From positions 1-55,154 of the forward strand of contig PBYS01000103.1 of the NCBI GenBank assembly GCA_002729725.1: a stretch of 55,154 nt of DNA, in the 5' to 3' direction. The DNA is from Puniceicoccaceae bacterium (GTDB taxonomy: Bacteria; Verrucomicrobiota; Verrucomicrobiia; Opitutales; Coraliomargaritaceae). Of this stretch, positions 32,585-39,249 are shown piece by piece. Position 1 is the stretch's first letter. Each line of letters begins with the position of its first letter. The notes beneath the pieces were generated by a model. It saw nothing but the letters and a program-made list of their open reading frames with translations. It made no database searches and was not told the origin of the DNA. The position numbers and the translations under genes are program-made.

Positions 32585-33025
32585 ATGGCAAAAATCGACG
32601 TAGAAACCCTCAAATTCATCCTCCAACGCAACGAGCCCGAAATCCGCAAGGTCAACAGCATCATGCAAGAGATCGAGATGGAGCTCAAAGCCGAAGAAGA
32701 AGAAAAGGCCAACCGCCCACCACCCGTAAAGAAGCAATTCTCGATCATCATCAGCGATCCCGAAGGCGAACTAACAGGCAAAGATCTAACCGGCTGGGTC
32801 GTGCAAATCCCAGAAGACGACAGCGTAACCGTTGCCCCCGATCGCATCATTAGCGCCGCCTACGAGTTTAACACCACCCCCAAAGGCCGCCGCATGCCAG
32901 TCGAGACAATCGGCGAAGCCTGCGAAGCAGTGCCCGCCAAGCTCCTGAAAGAGCAAAACATCTGGATAAAAACCAAGGTCCCATTCCTAGCAGTCACCTG
33001 CCCGAACAAGATCCCCAGAGCCTAA
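32585..33025 (+). CDS. Conserved-looking early protein of unknown function
   Basis: 146-aa protein. An N-terminal helix (VETLKFILQRNEPEIRKVNSIMQEIEMELKAEEEE) leads to a beta-rich part (KQFSIIISDPEGELTGKDLTGWVVQIPEDDSVTVAPDRII). I cannot name the family. It stands between the ParB-like and Lar-like genes in the transposition module. The arrangement of helix plus beta domain suggests a DNA- or protein-binding accessory factor. It is not a Gam-like end-protection protein by any motif I see. Confidence 0.6.
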   Translation: MAKIDVETLKFILQRNEPEIRKVNSIMQEIEMELKAEEEEKANRPPPVKKQFSIIISDPEGELTGKDLTGWVVQIPEDDSVTVAPDRIISAAYEFNTTPKGRRMPVETIGEACEAVPAKLLKEQNIWIKTKVPFLAVTCPNKIPRA

Positions 33026-33082
33026 AACCATGCCAGCAATACTAAAAGTAGGGACCAGTCAGTTCTTTTTCACCTCCACACC

Positions 33083-33400
33083 ATGGCCCACCCAGAAATA
33101 GCCGACCTAGACCGCACCTGCGAAGCCTGCCCCCACTGCGGCTGCGAAAAGATCCGGGTCGAACATTTCGCCATAGTCAAAGGAGGCAGCGAGATCCACC
33201 ACTTCGCCCGCTGCCTCCGTTGCTTCGCCCAAGGCCCCATACTCCCCAGCCAGACACACGCCAAAGAAGCCTGGGACCGCCGCGAACTCCCCGACAGCAA
33301 ACGCCCCACCAAGCCAGCCCCCGCCCCAAGCACCCCCAAGACAACACCCCTGCCCAAAGTCCAGCACACCACAGAGCCCCGCCAAACCGGCCTCTTTTAA
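33083..33400 (+). CDS. Lar-like zinc ribbon protein
   Basis: 105-aa protein with CEACPHCGCEKIRVEHF, CLRCFAQGP, and HAKEAWDRRE, matching the restriction-alleviation Lar-type zinc ribbon: CxxCG ... C..C...GP...s..eAw..Wn.R. The Lar type can lessen type I restriction or simply be an unspecific phage zinc-ribbon protein. The C-terminal third is Pro/Lys-rich and probably disordered. Encoded just before the transposase. Confidence 0.7.
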   Translation: MAHPEIADLDRTCEACPHCGCEKIRVEHFAIVKGGSEIHHFARCLRCFAQGPILPSQTHAKEAWDRRELPDSKRPTKPAPAPSTPKTTPLPKVQHTTEPRQTGLF

Positions 33401-33424
33401 AATTCAAAACCAAAAGCCAACCGC

Positions 33425-35668
33425 ATGAGCCAACTCGCCACAGTCCGCAATCAGTCATCCGCCATCAGCCATCCAACTGGCACAGCCAGTTGCGCCATCG
33501 ACTACATCCGCGTGAGCGGCGAGTCCCACCACTATCACGACCTCAAAAAAGAGCGCGATCGCGTCGACGTCCGCACAAAGCTCCAAGCGATGCTCGACAT
33601 CGACCGCCTCATCACCGAGCAGCGCATGACCAAAAAGCAAGCCGTCAGCATCACCAGCGCCCGCCTCAAACCCTACCACCCCCGCGGCTACTCAGCCTCC
33701 ATACTAGGCAACCTCCACACCATCTGGAAAAAAGGCGGCCAAAAGCAAGACGCCCGCGGCCACAAGACCGGCACCATCTACGCCCCCGGCGACTGGAAAC
33801 TATTCATCCCCAACTACAACAACGGAGCCGACGACTCCGCCCTAAACAACAAACCCTTCGTCGCTCACATCCGCTCACTCTTCGCAGACACCACCCGCCC
33901 CGACGCCTCCGGTAACGCAGTGCGCGAACGCCTCCTAGATCAATGGTTCGCTGGCGAACACATACCAGGCTACGGCACCCTTCATCAATTCTGCGCCCGA
34001 GCAGGCCGCCCCGTCCCCGAAGGCTACCTAGCCCGAGGCCGACCCGAAAACATCCCAGGAGGGTGGAGCGCAAAAAACATCCACCGCATGCTACCCGACA
34101 CCGCCACCCGCACATTCCTCCAGCGCGGCGAACACGCCACCCACTCACACTGGGGCGATCAGCTACTACGCGATCGCAGCAACCTAATGCCCATGCAGCT
34201 CCTCACATTCGACGACGTCGACTTCGACATCAAAGTCGTCCAGCCCATGGGGCCGGGCCGCCAAGACCAAGTCGTCCGCCCCAAAGCCATCTTCGCACTC
34301 GATGTATCCAACGGCATGATCATCGACTTCTTCATCCTCGGCAGCATCCGCCGCACATACGACGGCCAAGAAGGCGGCAAAGCAGGCACCAGCCGCGCAT
34401 TTAACCACGCAGATATGCGCTGGTTTCTCGCAAAAATCATCGAAGAACAAGGCATCCCCCAAGACTGGCAAATGTCCATCCTCCTCGAAAAAGCAGCCGC
34501 CTCCATGAGCAGCGCCGATAAGCACATCTTCGAGCAAGAGCTAGGCATTCGCTTCGACACCACTGGCCACGTCCGCCAAAGGCTTACCAACTCCGGCTTC
34601 GTCGAGCACGGCGGCATGCCCTGGCAAAAAGGATGGATCGAAGCCTACTTCCGAGGCTTCCACACCCGCACCAACCACCTGCCCATGACAATCGGCCGCC
34701 GTTACGATCTCACCGATGGCCGCATTGGCGGTGCCAACAAAATGGGCAGCCAAGAACATTATCTAGTAGGCCTACTCAAAAAAGCACACGAGCAAAACAT
34801 CCCCCTCGAAAAGCTCAAATTACCCGCCCTCACCATGGATGAGTTCAGCAGTTTCGTCGCTTACTATGTAAACGTTCTCAATTGGCGGACAAACCATAAC
34901 CTCCAAGGCTTCGCTGAGATCTCCGAGACTCGCCTCGACGACGGCACCTGGGTCACATTCGAACAAGCCCGCCAAGCAGACCTCATTGAGGACGGCATGC
35001 ACTTCACCCGACGGATGGAATCCCCCATTGAGTGCTACCGCCGCAAGATAAAGGGGCACCGCATGCACAAGCCACACCCCTACGAACTCGCGCACCTGCG
35101 CCTCGACAAAAAGCCCATCACCGTCACCGCCAGCCGCGTCAGCATCACCCGCACCGGGCAAGACCCACTCATCTTCCGCGACGAACAAAGCGCCGAAGCA
35201 CTCACCCAGTGGAACGGCAAAAAGAAAGCCCTCCTAGGCTTCATCTCAGCCGACGAAAGCTGCATTCACCTCTTCACCAACGACGACGCATTCACCCACA
35301 TATGCAGTCCCCGCAGAGTAGGCCGCGTTGATATGACAGACCAACACGCCCTCGATGTCCGCATGGGCGAAGTCCATCGCAGTCGCACAAAAACCCGCGA
35401 CTTCGCCGCCCAAATCGCCGCGCCCCAAGAAGCCCGCCTCTCCGAAATGCGCGAGCACAACCAGGAAATCCTATTAGGAGGGCGGCTGTCCCCAGCCGCC
35501 GCCGATATTCAGACCGCCACTGCAAAGCAAGCAGCCGACGACGCCCGCGAAGCACAAATGCGCAACATGCCAGGCGACGAAGTCGAAAGCCTACTTCATG
35601 ACGAATCCACTACAGAGCAAGAGCCCGATTACGCCGATGCCGAATGGGACAGCTCCGAACTCCTTTAA
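33425..35668 (+). CDS. MuA-like DDE transposase
   Basis: 747-aa protein. The N-terminal about 250 residues hold HTH-rich DNA-binding parts (TKLQAMLDIDRLITEQRMTKKQAVSITSARLKPYHP). The catalytic core starts at LLTFDDVDFDI (Asp263-Asp268). The second acidic site appears as Glu355 in SILLEKAAASMS where Mu has an aspartate (DNG type), and the third is Glu406 in QKGWIEAYFRGFHTRTN. Spacing of about 51 residues from 355 to 406 fits MuA (56). After the core is a helical and beta-barrel C-terminal region with an acidic end (EPDYADAEWDSSELL). It drives integration and replicative transposition. The second-site Glu is unusual; see findings. Confidence 0.9.
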   Translation: MSQLATVRNQSSAISHPTGTASCAIDYIRVSGESHHYHDLKKERDRVDVRTKLQAMLDIDRLITEQRMTKKQAVSITSARLKPYHPRGYSASILGNLHTIWKKGGQKQDARGHKTGTIYAPGDWKLFIPNYNNGADDSALNNKPFVAHIRSLFADTTRPDASGNAVRERLLDQWFAGEHIPGYGTLHQFCARAGRPVPEGYLARGRPENIPGGWSAKNIHRMLPDTATRTFLQRGEHATHSHWGDQLLRDRSNLMPMQLLTFDDVDFDIKVVQPMGPGRQDQVVRPKAIFALDVSNGMIIDFFILGSIRRTYDGQEGGKAGTSRAFNHADMRWFLAKIIEEQGIPQDWQMSILLEKAAASMSSADKHIFEQELGIRFDTTGHVRQRLTNSGFVEHGGMPWQKGWIEAYFRGFHTRTNHLPMTIGRRYDLTDGRIGGANKMGSQEHYLVGLLKKAHEQNIPLEKLKLPALTMDEFSSFVAYYVNVLNWRTNHNLQGFAEISETRLDDGTWVTFEQARQADLIEDGMHFTRRMESPIECYRRKIKGHRMHKPHPYELAHLRLDKKPITVTASRVSITRTGQDPLIFRDEQSAEALTQWNGKKKALLGFISADESCIHLFTNDDAFTHICSPRRVGRVDMTDQHALDVRMGEVHRSRTKTRDFAAQIAAPQEARLSEMREHNQEILLGGRLSPAAADIQTATAKQAADDAREAQMRNMPGDEVESLLHDESTTEQEPDYADAEWDSSELL

Positions 35669-35689
35669 TCCCACCCAAAAACAAACAAC

Positions 35690-36835
35690 ATGACAGACAC
35701 AAACACACCGTCCGACGATCAACCCATCCTCGTCAAATCATCCGGAGGCTCAGCCCGAGTTTCATGGAAAATTAGCCTCGATACGCTACGCAAAAACATC
35801 GCCAACCTACGGCCCGAGTCGAAGCAAGCCATCGTCGATGCCTTTCTATATTGCACCAAGGAGAACATCACCCGCGACGATTTTTGCAAACAGCTCGATA
35901 AAAACGGCCCATCCGCCAACCTTATCTACAAGATCACCCACGGATCCTACAACCACCCGCAAACAGGCGAGCGGATGGACATTTCCGATAAGCACCTCAA
36001 GTCCATTCAAGGTTGGGTCCGCCAAAAACGCGCTCACGCCGCCAAAACCCACAGCGAGTTCGTCGTCACAGCCACTGCAAAAAAGATCAACACAGCCTAC
36101 GAATTCGCCCGCGAATCACGCACACCAGTCTTCCTTTTCGGCCCCAGTCACATCGGCAAAACCTGGGCACTCGAAAACATCTCCGAGACCAACAACCACG
36201 GCCGCTCACCATACTTCCGCATGCGAGCCGCTGGCGGCATTCTAGGCCTCCTCAAACTCCTAGCCAGCGGCCTCGGTGTATCGCCCAACAGCAACCGCGA
36301 GCAACTCAAAGAGCGCATATTCAACTCCCTAGATCCCAGTATGGTTCTCATTCTCGACGAGATGCACGAGCTGCTCTTCACCTATCAGAAAAACAGCTTC
36401 TTCGCCTGCATCGAGTTCATACGCGAAATCCACGACATTGTCGGCTGCGGAATGGTTCTAAGCTTCACCGACTGGGGGCGGGACAAGATCTACAAAGACA
36501 AGCACGCAGAGCTAAACCAATTCTTCCGCAGAGGCGTCCACCGCTTTCAACTCGGCAACCCACTCAAAGCCGACCTAGAGCCCATCCTCAACTATCACGG
36601 CCTAGACTTCCCCAGCAAAAGCCTACGCGTCGAAGTTGGCGGCATCGGCGAAACGCCCTATGAAATGCTACGGCAACTCAGCAGAGAAGACGGCCTCAAA
36701 TCCATCACCGAGCGCATCCGCTACTCAAAGCGACTCGCCACAAAAGCACATCGCGAGACCCCCAACTGGGAGGATCTAGTCCGCGCCCACATTCTCATCA
36801 AAAAGAACGCCATCGCCGCAAACGACTGGAACTAA
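35690..36835 (+). CDS. MuB-like AAA ATPase, transposition target selector
   Basis: 381-aa protein. N-terminal DNA-binding HTH (residues about 15-70, KQAIVDAFLYCTKENITRDDFCKQLDKNGPSANLIYKITHGSYNHP). AAA core: Walker A GPSHIGKTW (about 150-158), Walker B MVLILDEMHEL (about 217-227). Its job is to bind target DNA, activate the transposase and give target immunity. It follows the transposase gene by 21 bases, as MuB follows MuA. The C-terminal 80 residues are helical. Confidence 0.88.
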   Translation: MTDTNTPSDDQPILVKSSGGSARVSWKISLDTLRKNIANLRPESKQAIVDAFLYCTKENITRDDFCKQLDKNGPSANLIYKITHGSYNHPQTGERMDISDKHLKSIQGWVRQKRAHAAKTHSEFVVTATAKKINTAYEFARESRTPVFLFGPSHIGKTWALENISETNNHGRSPYFRMRAAGGILGLLKLLASGLGVSPNSNREQLKERIFNSLDPSMVLILDEMHELLFTYQKNSFFACIEFIREIHDIVGCGMVLSFTDWGRDKIYKDKHAELNQFFRRGVHRFQLGNPLKADLEPILNYHGLDFPSKSLRVEVGGIGETPYEMLRQLSREDGLKSITERIRYSKRLATKAHRETPNWEDLVRAHILIKKNAIAANDWN

Positions 36836-36839
36836 AACA

Positions 36840-37484
36840 ATGCGCAATAATAATAAAATCATGACAACACCAAAAACACCCACCGTCCCCGAAGGCTGCT
36901 TGCTCAACTCCAAGGGCCATTTCGTTCCAATGGATCAGATCCCCGAGCGTGATCAACTCTGCGATCAGCTAGTAGTCGGCCGATGCGAAAAAGCAAAAGT
37001 CCTATCTACTGCTGTCGGCAAATTCCGCACAGAGTCACTCGACGATATCGCAGCCTTCGTCCAATTAAGCGCCGAAAAATACAAAACTCAAATCGGCGGA
37101 AAGAAGGGCAACATCGCCGTCTATAGTTTCGACGGTCGCTACAAGATGACCCGCAAAATCGCCAACTGCATCCAGTTCGACGAGCGACTTCAAGCAGCTA
37201 AATCCATCATCGACGAATGCCTCAATGAATGGACGGCAGGAGGCAACCCCCACGCCAGGACTGTGGTTCAAAACGCATTCGAGACAGACGGCAACGGCAA
37301 CGTCGCCGCTCACAAAATCCTAGATTTGCGCAGCATAAAGATCGACGATCCAAAATGGCAGCGCGCCATGGAAGCCATCGCCGACGCTATCAAGATCGTC
37401 GGAACAAAAACCTACATCTGCTACTACGAGCGCGGTGACAACGGCCAATACAACCAAATCACGATCGACCCCAACAAAGTATGA
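36840..37484 (+). CDS. DUF3164 family protein
   Basis: 214-aa protein; the first in-frame ATG is used, but MTTPKTPTVPEG eight codons on is a better start. The sequence TVPEGCLLNSKGHFVPMDQIPERDQLCDQLV and the later AVYSFDGRYKMTRKIANCIQFDERLQAAKSIIDECLNEW match the DUF3164 type, encoded after MuB in many Mu-like phages. Function unknown. Its stop overlaps the next gene's start (ATGA at 37481-37484). Confidence 0.8.
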   Translation: MRNNNKIMTTPKTPTVPEGCLLNSKGHFVPMDQIPERDQLCDQLVVGRCEKAKVLSTAVGKFRTESLDDIAAFVQLSAEKYKTQIGGKKGNIAVYSFDGRYKMTRKIANCIQFDERLQAAKSIIDECLNEWTAGGNPHARTVVQNAFETDGNGNVAAHKILDLRSIKIDDPKWQRAMEAIADAIKIVGTKTYICYYERGDNGQYNQITIDPNKV

Positions 37485-37990
37485 GCCCCGCCCAACACAA
37501 AAAGATGCAAGTCCGTTACCTCTGCGTCTTCCGCGATCTCTGCGAGCATTTTGAGCTCAAGCAGACCAAAGACTACCGCAGTCAAATCACCGAGTGGGTG
37601 CTAGGCCACAGCAACTCGTCAAACACATTCTCCGGAGCAGAGTTCTCCCGGCTCATCGACACCATGCAAGCATGGATCGCCGGCGACCAGGAACCCGGCC
37701 CCCTAAGCAAGAGCGAGCAAAACCACGCCGCCCACGCCGAGAATGCCAACCAACTAATTCACGCAATCTCCGAATTAGCCGATGACGATTACATCCAAGC
37801 GATCGCAAACGACCGTCACAACAATCGCCCCTGGCGCACTCTCAGCGCCTTCGAGCTAGGCCGCCTCCGCATGACAATCAAACGCGCCCACCTACGCGCC
37901 GCAAAAAAGGGCAAGACCCTCAAATTCAAGAAGCATACAGAGCAGTTTCAAAGCACTTTAAAGCAGCCTGAAACGATCCTTAATAAATAA
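37481..37990 (+). CDS. GemA/gp16-like early protein
   Basis: 169-aa basic helical protein: MSPAQHKKMQVRYLCVFRDLCEHFELKQTKDYRSQITEWVLGHSNSSNTFSGAEFSRLIDTMQAW. The pattern fits the Mu gp16/GemA type (DUF1018), which changes host gene expression and supercoiling. It is the last early gene, and its stop lies within 12 bases of the first transposase-binding repeat of this prophage end. Confidence 0.65.
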   Translation: MSPAQHKKMQVRYLCVFRDLCEHFELKQTKDYRSQITEWVLGHSNSSNTFSGAEFSRLIDTMQAWIAGDQEPGPLSKSEQNHAAHAENANQLIHAISELADDDYIQAIANDRHNNRPWRTLSAFELGRLRMTIKRAHLRAAKKGKTLKFKKHTEQFQSTLKQPETILNK

Positions 37991-38157
37991 CTAAACCTCT
38001 GTCTCAAGGCCCGCCCAAGGCCACAAATCACTAAACCGGCCGGATGGTCGGTTTTTTTGTATCCGCCCCCCGAGATCACCCGCAAGTCGTTGATATTCGG
38101 CCTAATTCAGTATAATTCACGATTATTCGTAATCACTAAAGCCTCTGTCTCTGTTCA
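37990..38157 (-). promoter_or_regulatory. Prophage end with transposase-binding-site repeats (38157 side)
   Basis: Three copies of the motif in inverted orientation: ACTAAACCTCTGTCTCA (37991-38007), CACTAAACCGGCC (38030-38042) and CACTAAAGCCTCTGTCTCT (38134-38152), the last five bases from the terminal CA at 38157. On the minus strand they read AGAGGYTTTAGTGATT and match the motif at the other end (2725-2761). The number and spacing (three here, two at the other end) fit an asymmetric Mu-type end structure. Confidence 0.7.
38035..38059 (+). terminator. Rho-independent terminator of the early arm
   Basis: AACCGGCC (38035-38042), loop GGAT, GGTCGGTT (38047-38054) form an 8-bp stem with one G-T pair, followed by a run of Ts (38053-38059). 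It ends the early transcript inside the phage end and so shields the neighbouring transposase remnant and host genes. It overlaps the second transposase-binding motif, so binding there and termination may interact. Confidence 0.75.
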
Positions 38158-38161
38158 ATTC
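38158..38161. repeat. 4-bp target-site duplication of the prophage, right copy
   Basis: ATTC directly after the terminal CA of the prophage; identical to 2710-2713. See the left copy. Confidence 0.8.
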
Positions 38162-38687
38162 CGTCCAGACTGCGGTGTTTGAGGCCGTAGGCGACGACCC
38201 ATTGCACACTGCGGCGCACGGTGTCCCACTTCACGCCGAAGCATTCGGCGGTTTCTTTCCAACTCAGGCGTTTCGCCCAGGTGGCCAGGAAGTGCCGGAA
38301 CACATTGCACTGGCTGTGCTTGCCGTCGGCCCACGGCACACGCTCGACCTTGACCCCGCACTTCGGGCAATCCACCCGGCGCATAGTGTAGGACAAGGAC
38401 ACCGGGATATTCAGGATCGGTACGAACGCGAACTGCCGAGGCTCGGTCATGTGGTCATAGCCGGAGCCGGGCTTGCCGCAACCCGAGCATACAGGTCTGC
38501 TGCCGCGCCGAGGCCGCACCTCGGCGATGATGCGCGGATTACCGGAGCCTCCGACCATCTGGATTTTCGTGTAAACGAAACCCTTGATCTTATGGACTTG
38601 GTTCAGTAGGGTCTTGAGCTTGATCAGCGACCTCCGTGTTGGTTGTTTTTGTTCACACCCAAGCACTACTGCGGAGTCGCTGGTCAT
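38158..38687 (-). pseudogene. ISL3-family transposase, N-terminal (DNA-binding) part
   Basis: The piece begins at the ATG at 38687 (MTSDSAVVLG); an upstream in-frame start at 38756 exists but its sequence is Arg/Ser-rich and not family-like. It carries the ISL3 zinc-finger (CSGCGKPGSGYD and VDCPKCG) and HTH (ECFGVKWDTVRRSVQWVVAYGL). It runs into the prophage at 38157. With the C-terminal half it gives 441 codons including stop after excision. The chimeric frame adds a few phage-encoded residues (QRQRL) before a stop at 38136. Confidence 0.92.
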
Positions 38688-38891
38688 TAAAGCTTCTTCG
38701 CTGGCCGCCACGCGGAAACCGCAGCGGCCCGCTCCGCTCAAGCACAAAGCCAGCATAACTGCGCATCGGGCAAGCCGATGCTACGGCTCTTCGGGCACTT
38801 ATATAGCTTTCTGCTTGATCTCCGCAAACCGCCACGGTGCTGAACTTTTATCGTTTTGTTTTCAACAAAATCGTTATTTAACTTAGCAACC

Positions 38892-38916
38892 TACCCACTG
38901 ATTCTGCGGAAGAGGC
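38892..38916 (-). repeat. ISL3 terminal inverted repeat, right
   Basis: Reads GCCTCTTCCGCAGAATC from the outside on the minus strand. It matches the left repeat (1911-1935) at 21 of 25 positions. Between the N-terminal transposase start and this repeat lie about 200 bases with no gene (38688-38891), presumably promoter and end sequence of the IS. Confidence 0.9.
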
Positions 38917-38924
38917 ATTTTTGT
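38917..38924. repeat. 8-bp target-site duplication of the ISL3 element, right copy
   Basis: ATTTTTGT, identical to 1903-1910 on the other side. See the left copy. Confidence 0.93.
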
Positions 38925-39041
38925 TATTGTTAACATTTGTGTAGAATTGTTTTTTGTTGGAAAAAGGCTTTACATTAGTTCGATATCTGCCGTTAGTGTC
39001 CCTGCCCTTTATCTCGCTTTTATGAATTTCTATTATACGTT

Positions 39042-39230
39042 ATGAAAAAACTTACCTTCTGTGCGATCACTGTAGCTTTACTTTTGCCAACGATTTGTAG
39101 CGCGGGCGAGTCTAGTAAAGGCACTGTGATTATGATCTCTGGCGTCAGTAGCTGGTTGGTGCTGAGTTCCGGAGTGATGCTTTGGAAAGAAATTAAGCGT
39201 AGCCGAGGTTCTAATAAGGAAGATAAATAA
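39042..39230 (+). CDS. Small exported/membrane peptide
   Basis: 62-aa protein with an N-terminal signal-type helix (MKKLTFCAITVALLLPTICSA, likely cleavage after CSA) and a second hydrophobic helix (VIMISGVSSWLVLSSGVML), then a basic C-terminus. It may be a single- or two-span membrane peptide. No Shine-Dalgarno site is apparent. First gene of the plus-strand host locus, 20 bases before the next gene. Its promoter must lie in the 117 bases after the IS end. Function unknown. Confidence 0.6.
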   Translation: MKKLTFCAITVALLLPTICSAGESSKGTVIMISGVSSWLVLSSGVMLWKEIKRSRGSNKEDK

Positions 39231-39249
39231 TTCAACGGAGGAGCTGACT

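Larger units (their letters stand above)
2714..38157. mobile_element. Mu-like transposable prophage, siphovirus-type, 35.4 kb
   Basis: The unit begins TG at 2714 and ends CA at 38157, the dinucleotides typical of Mu-type ends, and is flanked by ATTC. It encodes a MuA-like DDE transposase, MuB-like ATPase, DUF3164 and GemA/gp16-like proteins. The late arm holds a gp27-like DUF3486 protein, large terminase, DUF935 portal, Mu-I-like protease/scaffold, capsid, gp36-like connector and F-like protein. Tail genes include a tube and a 688-aa tape measure but no sheath, so the virion should have a long flexible tail as in B3 and D3112. Two divergent arms leave a control region near 28 kb. The early arm reads outward to the right end, unlike phage Mu but reminiscent of BcepMu, where transposition genes are also divergent. 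No frameshift or deletion was seen in the main genes. Confidence 0.93.
1911..38916 (-). mobile_element. ISL3-family insertion sequence interrupted by a Mu-like prophage
   Basis: The element runs from inverted repeat 1911-1935 to inverted repeat 38892-38916, with perfect 8-bp direct repeats outside. Without the prophage and one 4-bp duplicate it is about 1,558 bp, within the usual ISL3 range. It carries a single minus-strand transposase gene, now in two pieces (38158-38687 N-terminal, 1917-2713 C-terminal). It sits between divergently oriented host genes (start of the 292-aa gene on the left, the plus-strand exported-protein locus on the right). The prophage insertion inactivates the transposase, so this copy can move only if transposase is supplied by another copy. 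Confidence 0.92.

Noticed and set aside
32585..33025. Gam-like DNA end-protection protein
   Set aside because: Position in the early region fits, but the helix-plus-beta pattern does not match the Gam helical hairpin and no motif supports it.
2705..38162. 5-bp target duplication for the prophage
   Set aside because: Bases next to the ends give GATTC on the left and ATTCC on the right, which do not match; only four bases are shared and the transposase frame is restored only by a 4-bp duplication.
38688..38891. Coding extension of the transposase to 38756 or a plus-strand gene at 38584-38886
   Set aside because: Translations are Arg/Ser-rich and unlike ISL3 N-termini; the ATG at 38687 gives a total of 440 aa, typical for the family. 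The region is probably IS promoter and end sequence.
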